From VFZN01 sp050249615 (GTDB taxonomy: Bacteria; Acidobacteriota; Vicinamibacteria; Vicinamibacterales; UBA2999), in assembly GCA_050249615.1 (NCBI GenBank), contig JBFWQE010000005.1, positions 23,625 to 87,624 of the forward strand: a stretch of DNA of 64,000 nt. The letters are read 5' to 3'. The notes beneath the pieces were generated by a model. It worked only from the letters and a program-made list of their open reading frames with translations, was not told where the DNA came from and ran no database searches. The first letter of the stretch is position 1, and each line of letters starts with the position of its first letter. Positions 34,043 through 47,319 of the stretch are shown here, piece after piece. The translations under genes were made by a program, and so were the position numbers.

Positions 34043-36733
34043 TCAGAACGTCGAGCCCACCGCGAACCGGAACTGGAAGGCCTTCGCCGGCCGCAGGCTG
34101 TTCGTGTAGACGCCGCCGCGCTGCGGGTTGAAGGCGAAGATCAACCGGAACGGCACGTTCAGCACGGGCATGAAGAACCGGATCTCGGCGCCGGTGGATG
34201 TCTTGAACGCGCTCCGCTCCCCAACGACCCGCTTCGTCGGCGGAGGCGCGTTCGGATTGGCCAGGTAGCCGGGGTTGAATGGGTCCGTGAGCACCGTCGA
34301 CGGATCCGGCACGACCTCGGTGATGTCCTCCTTCATCGCGAAGGACTCGCCGCGCACCCGCACCTGGCCCGCGTCGTAGAACAGGATCAGGCGGACCGGG
34401 CCGGCGATGGAGATCATGTACTCCGCGTTGAACAGCAGGCTCTTGTTGCCGCCCAGCACGAGGCCCGTGTTGAGATCGCGGGGGCCGATGGAGCGGATGT
34501 CGAATCCGCGCACGCTGTACTCCCCGCCCAGGAACAGCGTCTCGTAGATGGGGAGGTTCTCCGTGTCGCCGTAGGGCCGGACGTACTCGATCTGCCCACG
34601 CACGCCGAACGTGGTCCGCGGCGTCATCCGCCACAGCTGAACGGCCTCGAAGCGGGGCTTGATGAAGTAGGTGTTCCCACCCGGGCCCGCGAAGTCGAAG
34701 CTGCTCGTGATGCGCCGCCCCATGTTCGGGAAGATCGGGTTGTCGATGGTGTTGTGAATGAAGCTGGGCGTGATCTTGCTGATGGTCCGCCGCCCGCCGG
34801 CGCCCAGCAGCAGCGAGTCGGCCAGGAACGGGTTCTGCGCGATGATCGCGGGGTTGTTGTAGAACGGGTTCAGCTCCGAGACCCGGACTCTCTCGTAGCT
34901 GTACGTGAAGAACATCCGCGAGAAGTTCGCCACCGGGAAGCCGGTGGTGAGGTTGCCGCCCGTGGCCTCCTGCGTGAACTGGTCGATGTAGCGCAGCGTC
35001 CGCTTGTAGACGTCGAAGCCGCCCGTGATGGCGCGGTCGAAGAGGAACGGCTCGGTGAACGCCAGCTGGTAGTTCTCGGCGCGCGAGCCGACCTGGACGG
35101 AGAGCGTGAGCGACTCGCCGCGGCCGAGGAAGTTCGCCGTCTGGAACGACAGCTGCCCGAAGAATCCCTCGAACTGCGACACGCCCGCGCCGAAGGTGAG
35201 CTGATTGCGGTTCTGCTCCTCCAGCTTGAGCGTGACGTCCACCTCGTTCTTGGTGTTGGGCGTCTTCTGGACGTCCACCGCCTGGCTGCCCTGCTCCTCG
35301 ATGGGCTTGAAGTACCCGAGCTGGTTCAGCCGCCGCACGCTGAACTTGAGCGCCTCGGTGCTGAAGATGTTCCCCTCCAGCAGCCGCATCTCGCGGCGGA
35401 TCACGTTGTCGCGCGTGGTGGTGTTGCCCGTGAACGTGAGGCGGTTCACGAAGTACTGCTCGCCTTCGGTGAGCCGCATGGTGACGTTCACCGTGGGCTC
35501 GGCCGGCCCGGCGATCGGCCCCTCCGCCGCTTCCTGGAACTCGAGGTCCGGGAAGCCGGTGAACTCGAAGTAGCCCCCGCCGCCGTACGCCTCCCGCGCC
35601 TTGATGAGGCCGTCCCGGATCCGCTTCTCGCTGTACCAGTCGCCCTGGTCCAGCTTGAACAACGGGCGCAGGAATTCCGACTTGATGACGGTGTTGCCGT
35701 CGAAGGTGAACTGGCCCACCTTGAACCGCGGTCCCTCGTCGATGGGGATGTCCAGCTGGACCCAGCGCGTCTCCTTGTCCGGGCTGTCCTCCAGCACCTT
35801 CAACTCGGGCTGGCCGACGCGCGCCTGCACGTAGCCGCGGTTGCGGTAGAACTCGATGATCTTGTCGGCGTCTTCCTCGAACTTCGCCGCCTGGTACTTG
35901 CCGCGGCCCGTGATCCACGACAGGAACCAGTGCTCCTTCGTGGCGTCCATCTGCCGCTTGAGGCGGCCGTCCCCGATGGCCGAGTTCCCCTCGAAGTTGA
36001 TGGTCCGGACCTTGACCTGGGGGCCTTCCTGCACGTCGAAGACCACCTTCACCAGCTTGGGCCCGCCGGGCAGCGGCTCCACCGAGGAGGTCACCTCGGC
36101 GAACTCATAGCCCTTCTCGGCCATCAACCCCTGGACGATGCCTTTTACGCGGCGGACGACGCCCTCGTCCAGGAACGAGTCGAGGCGGAGCGAGATACCC
36201 GCTTCCTTCATCTTCTCGTCCACCTTCGTGCGCTCGACCTTGGTGGACCCGGTGTAGTCCACGATTTTCACGCGGGGCCGCTCTTCCATGTGGTAGATGA
36301 CCCGCTTGCCCACCACCCCGTTCGGGTAGGCGTCGTCGTTCACCTCGATCCACAGGTTGTCCAGGAAGCTGGTCCCCCAGAGGCGCTTGAAGTCCTCGAG
36401 AAGCACCTTCTCGGTATCGTCGGTGTAGGGCACCCAGACGCCGTCGCTCGGCCGGCTCGCCTGCGTCTGGATGTAATACAGGTACGTCTGCGGTTCGATG
36501 AGCGACTCGTTTACCGGGTGGAACCGGAGCTCGAGAGAGCGCACGACCGGGGCCGATCCATCCGGCGGGGTGCGAATCGGGGCGGCCTGAGCCGCGGGGG
36601 CCTGGACGGCGTCGGCCGCCGGCGCGAACGCGCCCGGCGCGGGCGACCCAGCCGACGACGGTACCTGTCCGGCCAGAGCCGGCACCACGCTGAGAGCCCA
36701 GAGGGCCAGGATCAATGAAAGACGCACGTACAC
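34043..36733 (-). CDS. bamA: Outer membrane protein assembly factor BamA
   Basis: 896 residues, longer than E. coli BamA (about 810) mainly through an Ala/Pro-rich N-terminal stretch (about 22-60). Signal peptide 1-22. Five POTRA-type repeats span about 65-500 (for example VKVRTINFEGNSAIGDG, FKVGQFTFDGNTVIKSEFL, YFVNRLTFTGNTTTRDNVI). The barrel contains the conserved loop-6 motif GGEYSVRGFDIR and ends in phenylalanine, as expected for an outer-membrane beta-barrel. It inserts other barrels. The start is GTG. Upstream on the same strand is clpC, 76 bases away across a perfect palindrome; downstream lies a lipoprotein gene on the other strand, then skp. Confidence 0.96.
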   Translation of the reverse strand: MYVRLSLILALWALSVVPALAGQVPSSAGSPAPGAFAPAADAVQAPAAQAAPIRTPPDGSAPVVRSLELRFHPVNESLIEPQTYLYYIQTQASRPSDGVWVPYTDDTEKVLLEDFKRLWGTSFLDNLWIEVNDDAYPNGVVGKRVIYHMEERPRVKIVDYTGSTKVERTKVDEKMKEAGISLRLDSFLDEGVVRRVKGIVQGLMAEKGYEFAEVTSSVEPLPGGPKLVKVVFDVQEGPQVKVRTINFEGNSAIGDGRLKRQMDATKEHWFLSWITGRGKYQAAKFEEDADKIIEFYRNRGYVQARVGQPELKVLEDSPDKETRWVQLDIPIDEGPRFKVGQFTFDGNTVIKSEFLRPLFKLDQGDWYSEKRIRDGLIKAREAYGGGGYFEFTGFPDLEFQEAAEGPIAGPAEPTVNVTMRLTEGEQYFVNRLTFTGNTTTRDNVIRREMRLLEGNIFSTEALKFSVRRLNQLGYFKPIEEQGSQAVDVQKTPNTKNEVDVTLKLEEQNRNQLTFGAGVSQFEGFFGQLSFQTANFLGRGESLTLSVQVGSRAENYQLAFTEPFLFDRAITGGFDVYKRTLRYIDQFTQEATGGNLTTGFPVANFSRMFFTYSYERVRVSELNPFYNNPAIIAQNPFLADSLLLGAGGRRTISKITPSFIHNTIDNPIFPNMGRRITSSFDFAGPGGNTYFIKPRFEAVQLWRMTPRTTFGVRGQIEYVRPYGDTENLPIYETLFLGGEYSVRGFDIRSIGPRDLNTGLVLGGNKSLLFNAEYMISIAGPVRLILFYDAGQVRVRGESFAMKEDITEVVPDPSTVLTDPFNPGYLANPNAPPPTKRVVGERSAFKTSTGAEIRFFMPVLNVPFRLIFAFNPQRGGVYTNSLRPAKAFQFRFAVGSTF

Positions 36734-36755
36734 ACCTGCCGGCGCTGGCTTCGCT

Positions 36756-36786
36756 CCCCTCGACCGGTCGAGGGGGGCTAAACCCC
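36756..36786. terminator. Perfect 20-base palindrome and overlapping hairpin between clpC and bamA
   Basis: CCCCTCGACCGGTCGAGGGG at 36756-36775 is a perfect palindrome. Its G run also can pair with CCCC at 36783-36786 (loop CTAAA), so two hairpins compete. It lies after the clpC stop and before the bamA start on the minus strand. There is no T tract. It may be a terminator for clpC, an operator for bamA, or an attenuator. Confidence 0.45.
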
Positions 36787-36809
36787 TGATTCTACTTCAC
36801 GTCACACGA

Positions 36810-39254
<2,445 letters not shown>

Positions 39255-39280
39255 CCGACGCCCTGGCCCCCTTATCGGTC

Positions 39281-39286
39281 ATTATA
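39281..39286 (-). promoter_or_regulatory. Candidate -10 box for clpC
   Basis: Perfect TATAAT on the minus strand, ending 26 bases before the clpC ATG, in the 147-base gap after the serine hydrolase gene. No consensus -35 found 16-18 bases upstream; no CIRCE or other heat-shock inverted repeat was seen. Confidence 0.45.
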
Positions 39287-39401
39287 CGGCAGAACGGCAG
39301 GGATCCGGACGACTGACGTCGGCTAAGTCACTGTGCTTCTGTGACTTCGGAGATTTGGATCGCCGCGCCAACCGCACGGGCCGTCGGTCCCCGCCGCGGC
39401 C

Positions 39402-40637
39402 CTACCGGACGGCCGACTCCACGAGCGTCTTGAAGCGCTGCCGGATGCCCTCCGGGTTGGCCGGCGCGCTTTGGGTCATCAGGATTGTCACCAACTGCCG
39501 GCCCGGATCGTTCCAGAAGATCGTGCCCGCCGTCCCGTCCCAGCCGTACTCCCCCACCCGGGCCGGGTAGTTCACACCAGATGGGTCGAGCACGACGTTG
39601 ACGTTGGCCAGTCCCCACCCCATCCGACCCCCGCGAGCCTTCAGCACGGCCGGCGGCAGGCCGTTGCCGACGATGCGCGCCGCGGTCTCGGCCTTCAGCA
39701 GCCGCGCGCCCTCCAGTTCGCCCCCGTTGAGGAGCATCTGGCTGAATCGCAGGAAATCGGGCACCGTCGACACCAGCCCGACCGCGCCCTCCATGAGCGC
39801 GGGACGCTCCGTGAACGGAACCTCCTCGACTTCCACCGGGCGCAGCCCACCGCCGTCCGCCGGCGCATACACCGTGGCCAGCCGTGCCCACTCGTCCGGG
39901 GGCACCCAGAACTGCGTGTCGGTCATCTTCAGCGGGCGAAGCACCCGCGAGGTCAGGAACCGGTCGAAGGGCATCCCGGACCAGACCTCGACCAGGCGAC
40001 CCAGGGCGGTAGTGGCCTCGCTATACCGCAACCGCGTGCCCGGGTCCTCCATCAAGGGAGCGCGAACCAGTTTGGTGACGAACCGGGACAGCGTGTCCCG
40101 CCGCGAGCGAACGCCGAGTTCGCGATAGAGGTCCGAGGTGCGGTGGCTGAGGCCTGACGTGTGGAGCAGCAGGTCTTCGACCGTGATTGGACGCGCCGGC
40201 GGACGGGCGGCGAGGCCGCTTCCCACGCGCACGTCTGCGAACTCCGGAAGGAACTTCGCGACGGGATCGTCCAGGCGGAACCGCCCTTCGTCGTGCAGCA
40301 TCATCACGGCCACGGCTGTGACGGGCTTTGTCATCGAGTAGATGCGGAAAAGGGTCCGGGGCGTCATCGGCGCCCTCGTCTCGATGTCCTGGACACCCAC
40401 CGCCTCGAGATACGCGATCTGCCCCTTCCGGGCCACCGCCGCCACGGCCCCGGCGATCGTCTGCTCCGCCACCAGCTGCCGCAGCAGGGCCGTGGCCCCG
40501 CCGAGCGCCGCAGGATCGAGCCCGACCGCGACCGGATCGGCCTTCGCCATCTGTCCGTGCACGTCGCCACGCGACATGGCAACAGCAGCGAGGAGGACGA
40601 CGAGCACGACACCGGCAGCACGAGAGGCGACGCTCAT
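39402..40637 (-). CDS. Serine hydrolase of the class C beta-lactamase family
   Basis: 411 residues. Signal peptide at about 1-28. The catalytic SxxK is SMTK in FRIYSMTKPVTAVAVMML; the second motif is YSE in RLRYSEATTALG; the third region is GWDGTAGT, in place of the KTG of true beta-lactamases. This pattern is common in esterases and peptidases of the family (EstB-like), so antibiotic hydrolysis should not be assumed. Located in the periplasm or outside. It stands between clpC and a divergent dehydrogenase gene. A TAGAAT lies nine bases before its ATG. Confidence 0.87.
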   Translation of the reverse strand: MSVASRAAGVVLVVLLAAVAMSRGDVHGQMAKADPVAVGLDPAALGGATALLRQLVAEQTIAGAVAAVARKGQIAYLEAVGVQDIETRAPMTPRTLFRIYSMTKPVTAVAVMMLHDEGRFRLDDPVAKFLPEFADVRVGSGLAARPPARPITVEDLLLHTSGLSHRTSDLYRELGVRSRRDTLSRFVTKLVRAPLMEDPGTRLRYSEATTALGRLVEVWSGMPFDRFLTSRVLRPLKMTDTQFWVPPDEWARLATVYAPADGGGLRPVEVEEVPFTERPALMEGAVGLVSTVPDFLRFSQMLLNGGELEGARLLKAETAARIVGNGLPPAVLKARGGRMGWGLANVNVVLDPSGVNYPARVGEYGWDGTAGTIFWNDPGRQLVTILMTQSAPANPEGIRQRFKTLVESAVR

Positions 40638-40646
40638 ACAGGCCGG

Positions 40647-40652
40647 ATTCTA
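40647..40652 (-). promoter_or_regulatory. Candidate -10 box for the serine hydrolase gene
   Basis: TAGAAT on the minus strand, ending nine bases before the ATG at 40637. The divergent gap 40638-40718 also has degenerate ACTT(C/T)GG words (about 40672-40702) like those in the intergenic arrays. Confidence 0.3.
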
Positions 40653-40718
40653 CTGGTCCCCCCGCACGCCTCAAACTTCGAACTTGGCACTTTGGACTTT
40701 CGGGTTACCTTACCCTCC

Positions 40719-41615
40719 ATGTCGACCCCGATTGGCTTCATCGGCCTGGGCCTGATGGGCAGGCCCATGGCTCTCAACCTCCGCAAGCACCTGTTCGACG
40801 TCGTCGTCCACAGCCGGAGCCGCGGCCCCGTGGATGCGCTGACCGCCGCCGGCGCCACGGCCGCGCGTTCGCCCGCGGATGTCGCGCGACAGGCGCGCAT
40901 CATCATCACCATGCTGCCGGATGGCCCGGATGTCTCGACGGTACTCGAGGGCCCCGACGGCATCTTCTCGGCGATGCAGCCCGGTACCATCATCGTGGAC
41001 TCGTCCACCATCGCGCCGGCGACGGCTCGGCACCTGGCCGCGGCCACCAAGGAGAGGGGCGGGGCGTTCCTCGATGCGCCGGTGAGCGGTGGTGAGATTG
41101 GCGCCATCGATGGGACGCTGACGTTCATGGTGGGCGGCGAGGCTGCGGCGCTGGAAGCCGTCACGCCGGCGCTCTCGGCCATGGGCACGCCGGAGAAGAT
41201 CGTGCACGTCGGCGAATCGGGTGCGGGCCAGATCTGCAAGGCGTGCAACCAGATCGTCCTTGCCGGAACGATGACCGTCGTGGCCGAGGCCATCGCGCTG
41301 GCCCGCAAGAGCGGCGTGGACCCGATGAAGGTGCGTACGGCGCTGCTCGGCGGCTTTGCCCAGAGCCGCGTGCTCGAGGTGCACGGCGAGCGGATGATCA
41401 CCGGCAATTACAAGCCCGGCTTCAAGGGGAAGCTGTTCAAGAAGGACCTGGGAATTGCGCTCAGCGCGCTGGCCGAAAGCGGCGTTCCCGCCCTGGGGTC
41501 CGCCGTCGCCGCGCAGCTGGTCCAGGCACAGGCGGCCCAAGGGCGAGGCGAGGAGGACTACTCTGCCTTGGGCGACCTCGTCTTCAAGCTCGCCGGCCTC
41601 GCGGGGAAGGAGTAG
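40719..41615 (+). CDS. Beta-hydroxyacid dehydrogenase (3-hydroxyisobutyrate / tartronate semialdehyde reductase type)
   Basis: 298 residues. N-terminal NAD(P) motif GFIGLGLMGRPMALNL, substrate motif DAPVSGGEIGAIDGTLTFMVGG and the catalytic lysine in GAGQICKACNQI, followed by the helical C-terminal domain with KPGFKGKLFKKDLGIAL. Members reduce or oxidise short 3-hydroxyacids; the KDLGIAL signature is shared by tartronate semialdehyde and succinic semialdehyde reductases, so the substrate is open. ATG at 40719 begins the Rossmann strand directly. It is alone on its strand and convergent with lolD. Confidence 0.9.
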   Translation: MSTPIGFIGLGLMGRPMALNLRKHLFDVVVHSRSRGPVDALTAAGATAARSPADVARQARIIITMLPDGPDVSTVLEGPDGIFSAMQPGTIIVDSSTIAPATARHLAAATKERGGAFLDAPVSGGEIGAIDGTLTFMVGGEAAALEAVTPALSAMGTPEKIVHVGESGAGQICKACNQIVLAGTMTVVAEAIALARKSGVDPMKVRTALLGGFAQSRVLEVHGERMITGNYKPGFKGKLFKKDLGIALSALAESGVPALGSAVAAQLVQAQAAQGRGEEDYSALGDLVFKLAGLAGKE

Positions 41616-41639
41616 GCGGCGCTCGTCAATTCGCGCGTC

Positions 41640-42317
<678 letters not shown>

Positions 42318-42324
42318 GGGGCGG

Positions 42325-43548
42325 CTACTCGTACCGGAGCGCCTGCGCCGGATCGAGCCGGGCGGCCTGCCGCGACGGATACAGCGTGGCCAGGAAGCAG
42401 ACGACGACCGCGCCGGCCACGACGGTGACGAGATCCCAGGGCAGCAGCTTGAACGGCAGGTAGGTCACCTGGTACACGTCGCTCGGGATGCTGATGAGCC
42501 GGTAGCGGTCGAGCACGTTCGCGACGAGGGCGCCGAGCGAGGCCCCGACCAGCGTGCCAACGACGCCGATGATCATCCCCTGCATCAGGAAGATCAGCAT
42601 CACGCTGCGTGCCGAGGCGCCCATGGTCTTCAGGATGGCGATGTCCCGCGTCTTCTCCATCACCAGCAGGACCAGCGAGGCCACGATGTTCAGCGCCGCC
42701 ACCATCACGATGAGGCCGATGCCGATACCCATCGCGATCTTCTCCAGCCAGAGGGCCGAGTAGAGCGACTGGTTCATGTCGGTCCAGTCCTGGGTGATGT
42801 AGTCGGTGCCGAGCCGCTCCTGGATGTCGTCGGCCACCGCGGGCGCGTTGTAGATGTCCGTCACGCGAATCTCGAGGTGGTCGGGCCGGTCCTGGCCGGT
42901 GAGGCGGTACGCCGTTTCGAGATCGACGAACCCGTAGGCGTGATCGAACTCGAACAGCCCAAGCTGGAAATTGCCGGCGATCCGGACGCGCCGCTGGCGG
43001 GGCATCAGCCCCATGGGTGAGAGCGATCCCTCTGGCGTGACGAGCGTGATCACGTCCCCGGGAAAGGCGCTGAGCGTTCCGCTGAGGTCCTTGCCGATCA
43101 GGATGCCGGCGAACTCCTCGTCCGTCGCCGGGTGCAGGTCCTCGACCGCGCCGGCGGTCATCGACCGCCGGATGTCGGTGACCTCGCCTTCGAGTGCCGG
43201 ATCGATTCCCTTGACCGTGATGAAGCTCTCGCCCTTGTCGCTCGTCACGAGGGCCTTGCCGAGGAGCGCCGGGGCCGCGCCCAGGACGCCCGGGATGGCC
43301 TTCATCTTCTCGACCTCGTCGCGGTAGTCCACCAGCCCGCTCGGCTTCCAGACGTAGACGTGCGCCGATGAGCCGAGGATGCGGTCCCGCAGCTCGCCCT
43401 GCAGCCCCGTCATCAACGCGAGGGCGATGACCAGGGCCATGACCCCGACCGTGACGCCGACGGTGGACACCAGCGAGATGACGGAGATGAACACCTGCCG
43501 GCGCTTGGCCAGCAGGTATCGGAGCGCGATCTGCAGCTCGAAGGGCAT
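42325..43548 (-). CDS. lolC: Lipoprotein-releasing system permease LolC/LolE
   Basis: 407 residues with the LolC/E plan: an N-terminal helix (about 20-48), a large periplasmic MacB-PCD-like domain (about 50-260) and three C-terminal helices of the FtsX domain. The start FELQIALRYLLAKRRQVFISVISLVSTVGV and the end SRQAARLDPAQALRYE are family marks. Only one permease gene is present; many bacteria outside Gammaproteobacteria use a single homodimeric LolF-type permease instead of LolC plus LolE. It follows lysS by two bases. Confidence 0.92.
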   Translation of the reverse strand: MPFELQIALRYLLAKRRQVFISVISLVSTVGVTVGVMALVIALALMTGLQGELRDRILGSSAHVYVWKPSGLVDYRDEVEKMKAIPGVLGAAPALLGKALVTSDKGESFITVKGIDPALEGEVTDIRRSMTAGAVEDLHPATDEEFAGILIGKDLSGTLSAFPGDVITLVTPEGSLSPMGLMPRQRRVRIAGNFQLGLFEFDHAYGFVDLETAYRLTGQDRPDHLEIRVTDIYNAPAVADDIQERLGTDYITQDWTDMNQSLYSALWLEKIAMGIGIGLIVMVAALNIVASLVLLVMEKTRDIAILKTMGASARSVMLIFLMQGMIIGVVGTLVGASLGALVANVLDRYRLISIPSDVYQVTYLPFKLLPWDLVTVVAGAVVVCFLATLYPSRQAARLDPAQALRYE

Positions 43549-43550
43549 GG

Positions 43551-45053
<1,503 letters not shown>

Positions 45054-45084
45054 TCGGAACTTCTCCTCGCTCGGCCTCGCCGCG

Positions 45085-45546
45085 CTACTCGACGACCTTG
45101 CCGTCTTCCTTCAGGGCGCGGAAGACACCGTCGAGCACGCCGTTCACGAACTTCGCGGCGTCCTCGCCGCTGTACGCGCGGGCCAGCTCGATGGCTTCGT
45201 TGATCACCACGCGCGGCGGCGTCTTCGGATGGGCCAGCCACTCGTGCACCGCCAGGCGCAGCACGAGGCGATCCAGCGCGGCCATGCGCTCCACGCGCCA
45301 GTGGCGTGCCGCGGTCGCGATGCGCTCGTCCAGCGCCGCCTGGCTCTCGATCACGCCCCGCGCCAGGACAGCCGCGAAGGCCCGGTCCGCCTGGCCGAGC
45401 GCCGGCGCCTCGGGCTCCCCCACCCGGTCCAGCACGCCGAGCGCCTCGGTCACCGTGAGGCCGCCGACTTCAACCTCGTACAGCGCCTGCAGCGCGGCCG
45501 CCCGCGCCTGGCGCCGCCCGGCCCATCGCTCCGTCCCGTCGCTCAC
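45085..45546 (-). CDS. nusB: Transcription antitermination factor NusB
   Basis: 153 residues, all-helical. RRQARAAALQALYEVEVG near the start and PPRVVINEAIELARAYSGEDAAKFVNGVLDGV near the end are NusB signatures. It acts in rRNA antitermination. I chose GTG at 45546, which overlaps the ribH stop by four bases (GTGA); the longer frame would run antiparallel into ribH. The ribH-nusB pair is widely conserved. Confidence 0.93.
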   Translation of the reverse strand: MSDGTERWAGRRQARAAALQALYEVEVGGLTVTEALGVLDRVGEPEAPALGQADRAFAAVLARGVIESQAALDERIATAARHWRVERMAALDRLVLRLAVHEWLAHPKTPPRVVINEAIELARAYSGEDAAKFVNGVLDGVFRALKEDGKVVE

Positions 45547-45980
45547 GGCGGGCCCCCGGCCGTGGCGAGCAGGCGCGCCATCTCGAGTGCGGCGTCCGCA
45601 GCCTCGCGGCCCTTGTTGCCGGGTCCCTCGACCGCGCGCTCCAGGGCCTCCTCGGCCGAGTTCGTGGTCAGCACGCCAAACGCCATGGGGACGCGCGTCT
45701 TCGATGCCGCCGCCACGATGCCATGCGCGCAGGCCGAGGAGATGTACTCGAAGTGCGGTGTCGCCCCCTTGATGAGGCACCCGAGGCACACCACCGCCGA
45801 GACGCGCCCGCTTGCGGCCACGGTCTCGGCCGCCAGCGGGATCTCGAAGGCGCCCGGCACCCACAGCACCTCGATGTCGGCTTCGGCGATGCCGGCGTCG
45901 GCCAGCCCGGCCCGGGCGCCGGCGAGCAGGCGCTCCGTCACGAAGTCGTTGAAGCGCGCGACGACGATCGCGATGCGCAC
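45543..45980 (-). CDS. ribH: 6,7-dimethyl-8-ribityllumazine synthase
   Basis: 145 residues. RIAIVVARFNDFVTERLLAGA, WVPGAFEIPLAAETVA, CLGCLIKGATPHFEYISSACAHG (with the catalytic histidine) and FGVLTTNSAEEALERAVEGPGNKG-type sequence are typical. It catalyses the penultimate step of riboflavin synthesis. The start is GTG, one base after the enoyl-CoA hydratase stop. No other rib gene is adjacent. Confidence 0.96.
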   Translation of the reverse strand: MRIAIVVARFNDFVTERLLAGARAGLADAGIAEADIEVLWVPGAFEIPLAAETVAASGRVSAVVCLGCLIKGATPHFEYISSACAHGIVAAASKTRVPMAFGVLTTNSAEEALERAVEGPGNKGREAADAALEMARLLATAGGPP

Positions 45981-45981
45981 G

Positions 45982-46764
45982 CTAGCGCCCCTTCCAGGTC
46001 GCCTTCCGCTTCTCCAGGAATGCGGACGTGCCCTCCCTGGTGTCCTCGGTGGAGGCGATCGCCCCGAACAGCGCGGTCTCGAGGAACTGCCCCTGGCCGA
46101 GCGGCATCTCGAGCCCCTGGTTCACCGCCTCGATGATGTAACGCGTCGCAATCGGGGCCTTGCCCGCCAGCGCCGCCGCCAGCGTCTTCGCCGCCGCCAT
46201 CAGCTCCACGGCCGGGACCACCTGGTTCACGAGGCCAATCTCGTACGCGCGCTGGGCGCTGATCATGTCGCCGGTCAGCAGGATCTCGAGCGCCCGCCCC
46301 TTCCCGACCAGGCGCGGCAGCCGCTGGCTGCCCGCGTAGCCGGGGATGATGCCCAGGTTGATCTCCGGCTGGCCGAGCCGAGCGGTGTCCGCGGCCACGC
46401 GCAGCGTGCACGCCATGGCCAGCTCGCAGCCGCCGCCGAGCGCGAAGCCGTTGATCGCCGCGATAACGGGCTTCCCAAGCTGCTCGATGCGATCGAAGAC
46501 CCGCTGCCCGTGCCGCGCATGTTCCTTGCCCTGAGCGGGTGTGAGGACGGCCAGCTCGTTGATGTCGGCGCCGGCGACGAACGCCTTCTCGCCGGCCCCG
46601 GTCAGCACGATCGCGCGCACCTCGTCGTCCGACTGCAGCGCGTGGAGCGCCGTCTCGAGCTCGCCGAGCGTGGCCGCGTTGAGAGCGTTCAGAACCTTGG
46701 GGCGATTGAAGGTGAGGATCGCGACCGCGCCGTCGCGTTCGAGCAACAGGTTGTCAAAGGTCAT
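45982..46764 (-). CDS. Enoyl-CoA hydratase/isomerase family protein
   Basis: 260 residues, crotonase fold. The oxyanion-hole strands are KAFVAGADINELA and INGFALGGGCELAMACTLRVA; catalytic-type glutamates are in GQPEINLGIIPGYAGSQRLPRLVG. These fit a classical crotonase (3-hydroxybutyryl-CoA dehydratase) in beta-oxidation or butyrate metabolism. The ATG overlaps the VanZ-like stop by four bases. It would work with the acyl-CoA dehydrogenase and ETF system elsewhere in this window. Confidence 0.92.
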   Translation of the reverse strand: MTFDNLLLERDGAVAILTFNRPKVLNALNAATLGELETALHALQSDDEVRAIVLTGAGEKAFVAGADINELAVLTPAQGKEHARHGQRVFDRIEQLGKPVIAAINGFALGGGCELAMACTLRVAADTARLGQPEINLGIIPGYAGSQRLPRLVGKGRALEILLTGDMISAQRAYEIGLVNQVVPAVELMAAAKTLAAALAGKAPIATRYIIEAVNQGLEMPLGQGQFLETALFGAIASTEDTREGTSAFLEKRKATWKGR

Positions 46765-47123
46765 GATGGCCGTCTGATGATACTCCACGCCCACGCGGCC
46801 GCGAGCCCGAGCGCCGCGCCCACCGCGTCGGCCGCGACATCCCGAACGTCGGCCATCCGCCCCGGCACGAACGCCTGGTGCCATTCGTCGGTCACGCCGT
46901 ACAGGGCCGCGATGACCCAGGCCAGCGAGACGGCCCGGGCCCCGACACCGGACCAGCGGCCGCCCGCCGTCGCGCGCAGCGTCACGATCGCCAGCCCGGC
47001 GTAGGCCATGCCGTGCTGCGTCCAGTCTGGCGTCAGCGACACACCCGGCAGCGTGGCCTGGGATGACAGCGCGAAGAGGGCGGCCATGTAGGCCGCGACG
47101 GGCCCCCAGAGTGTCAGGGACAT
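46761..47123 (-). CDS. VanZ-like family membrane protein
   Basis: 120 residues with three or four hydrophobic helices. The VanZ-like hallmark is present: WTQHGMAYAGLA and YGVTDEWHQAFVPGRMADVRDVAADAVGA. VanZ of enterococci gives low-level teicoplanin resistance, but chromosomal family members are common and mostly of unknown role. It overlaps the enoyl-CoA hydratase gene by four bases, which may only reflect compaction. Confidence 0.85.
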   Translation of the reverse strand: MSLTLWGPVAAYMAALFALSSQATLPGVSLTPDWTQHGMAYAGLAIVTLRATAGGRWSGVGARAVSLAWVIAALYGVTDEWHQAFVPGRMADVRDVAADAVGAALGLAAAWAWSIIRRPS

Positions 47124-47138
47124 GCGGGCTGAGGCGGA

Positions 47139-47312
47139 TCAGAACGGCAGCGGGTACATGATCCAGCCGAGCACGAGACCCGCGCCCATGAATCCGCCGA
47201 AGAACTTCAGCCAGAGGGCGAGCTGGTCTCTCGGTGCGTCGCGGCCGATCACCGCGAACACGAGGGCCACGAAGAACGAGAAGAGCGCCATCAACCCGAG
47301 ATGCGTCGCCAT
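47139..47312 (-). CDS. Small membrane protein of unknown function
   Basis: 57 residues with two hydrophobic helices (LGLMALFSFFVALVFAVIG and WLKFFGGFMGAGLVLGWIMY). I do not recognise the family. I chose ATG at 47312, seven bases after the DUF6677 gene stop; an upstream in-frame start at 47351 would overlap that gene. It lies in an otherwise tight gene run, which argues it is real. Confidence 0.6.
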   Translation of the reverse strand: MATHLGLMALFSFFVALVFAVIGRDAPRDQLALWLKFFGGFMGAGLVLGWIMYPLPF

Positions 47313-47319
47313 GAACGGC

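Noticed and set aside
39402..40637. Beta-lactam resistance gene
   Set aside because: Lacks the KTG-type third motif and looks like the esterase/peptidase branch; resistance cannot be inferred.
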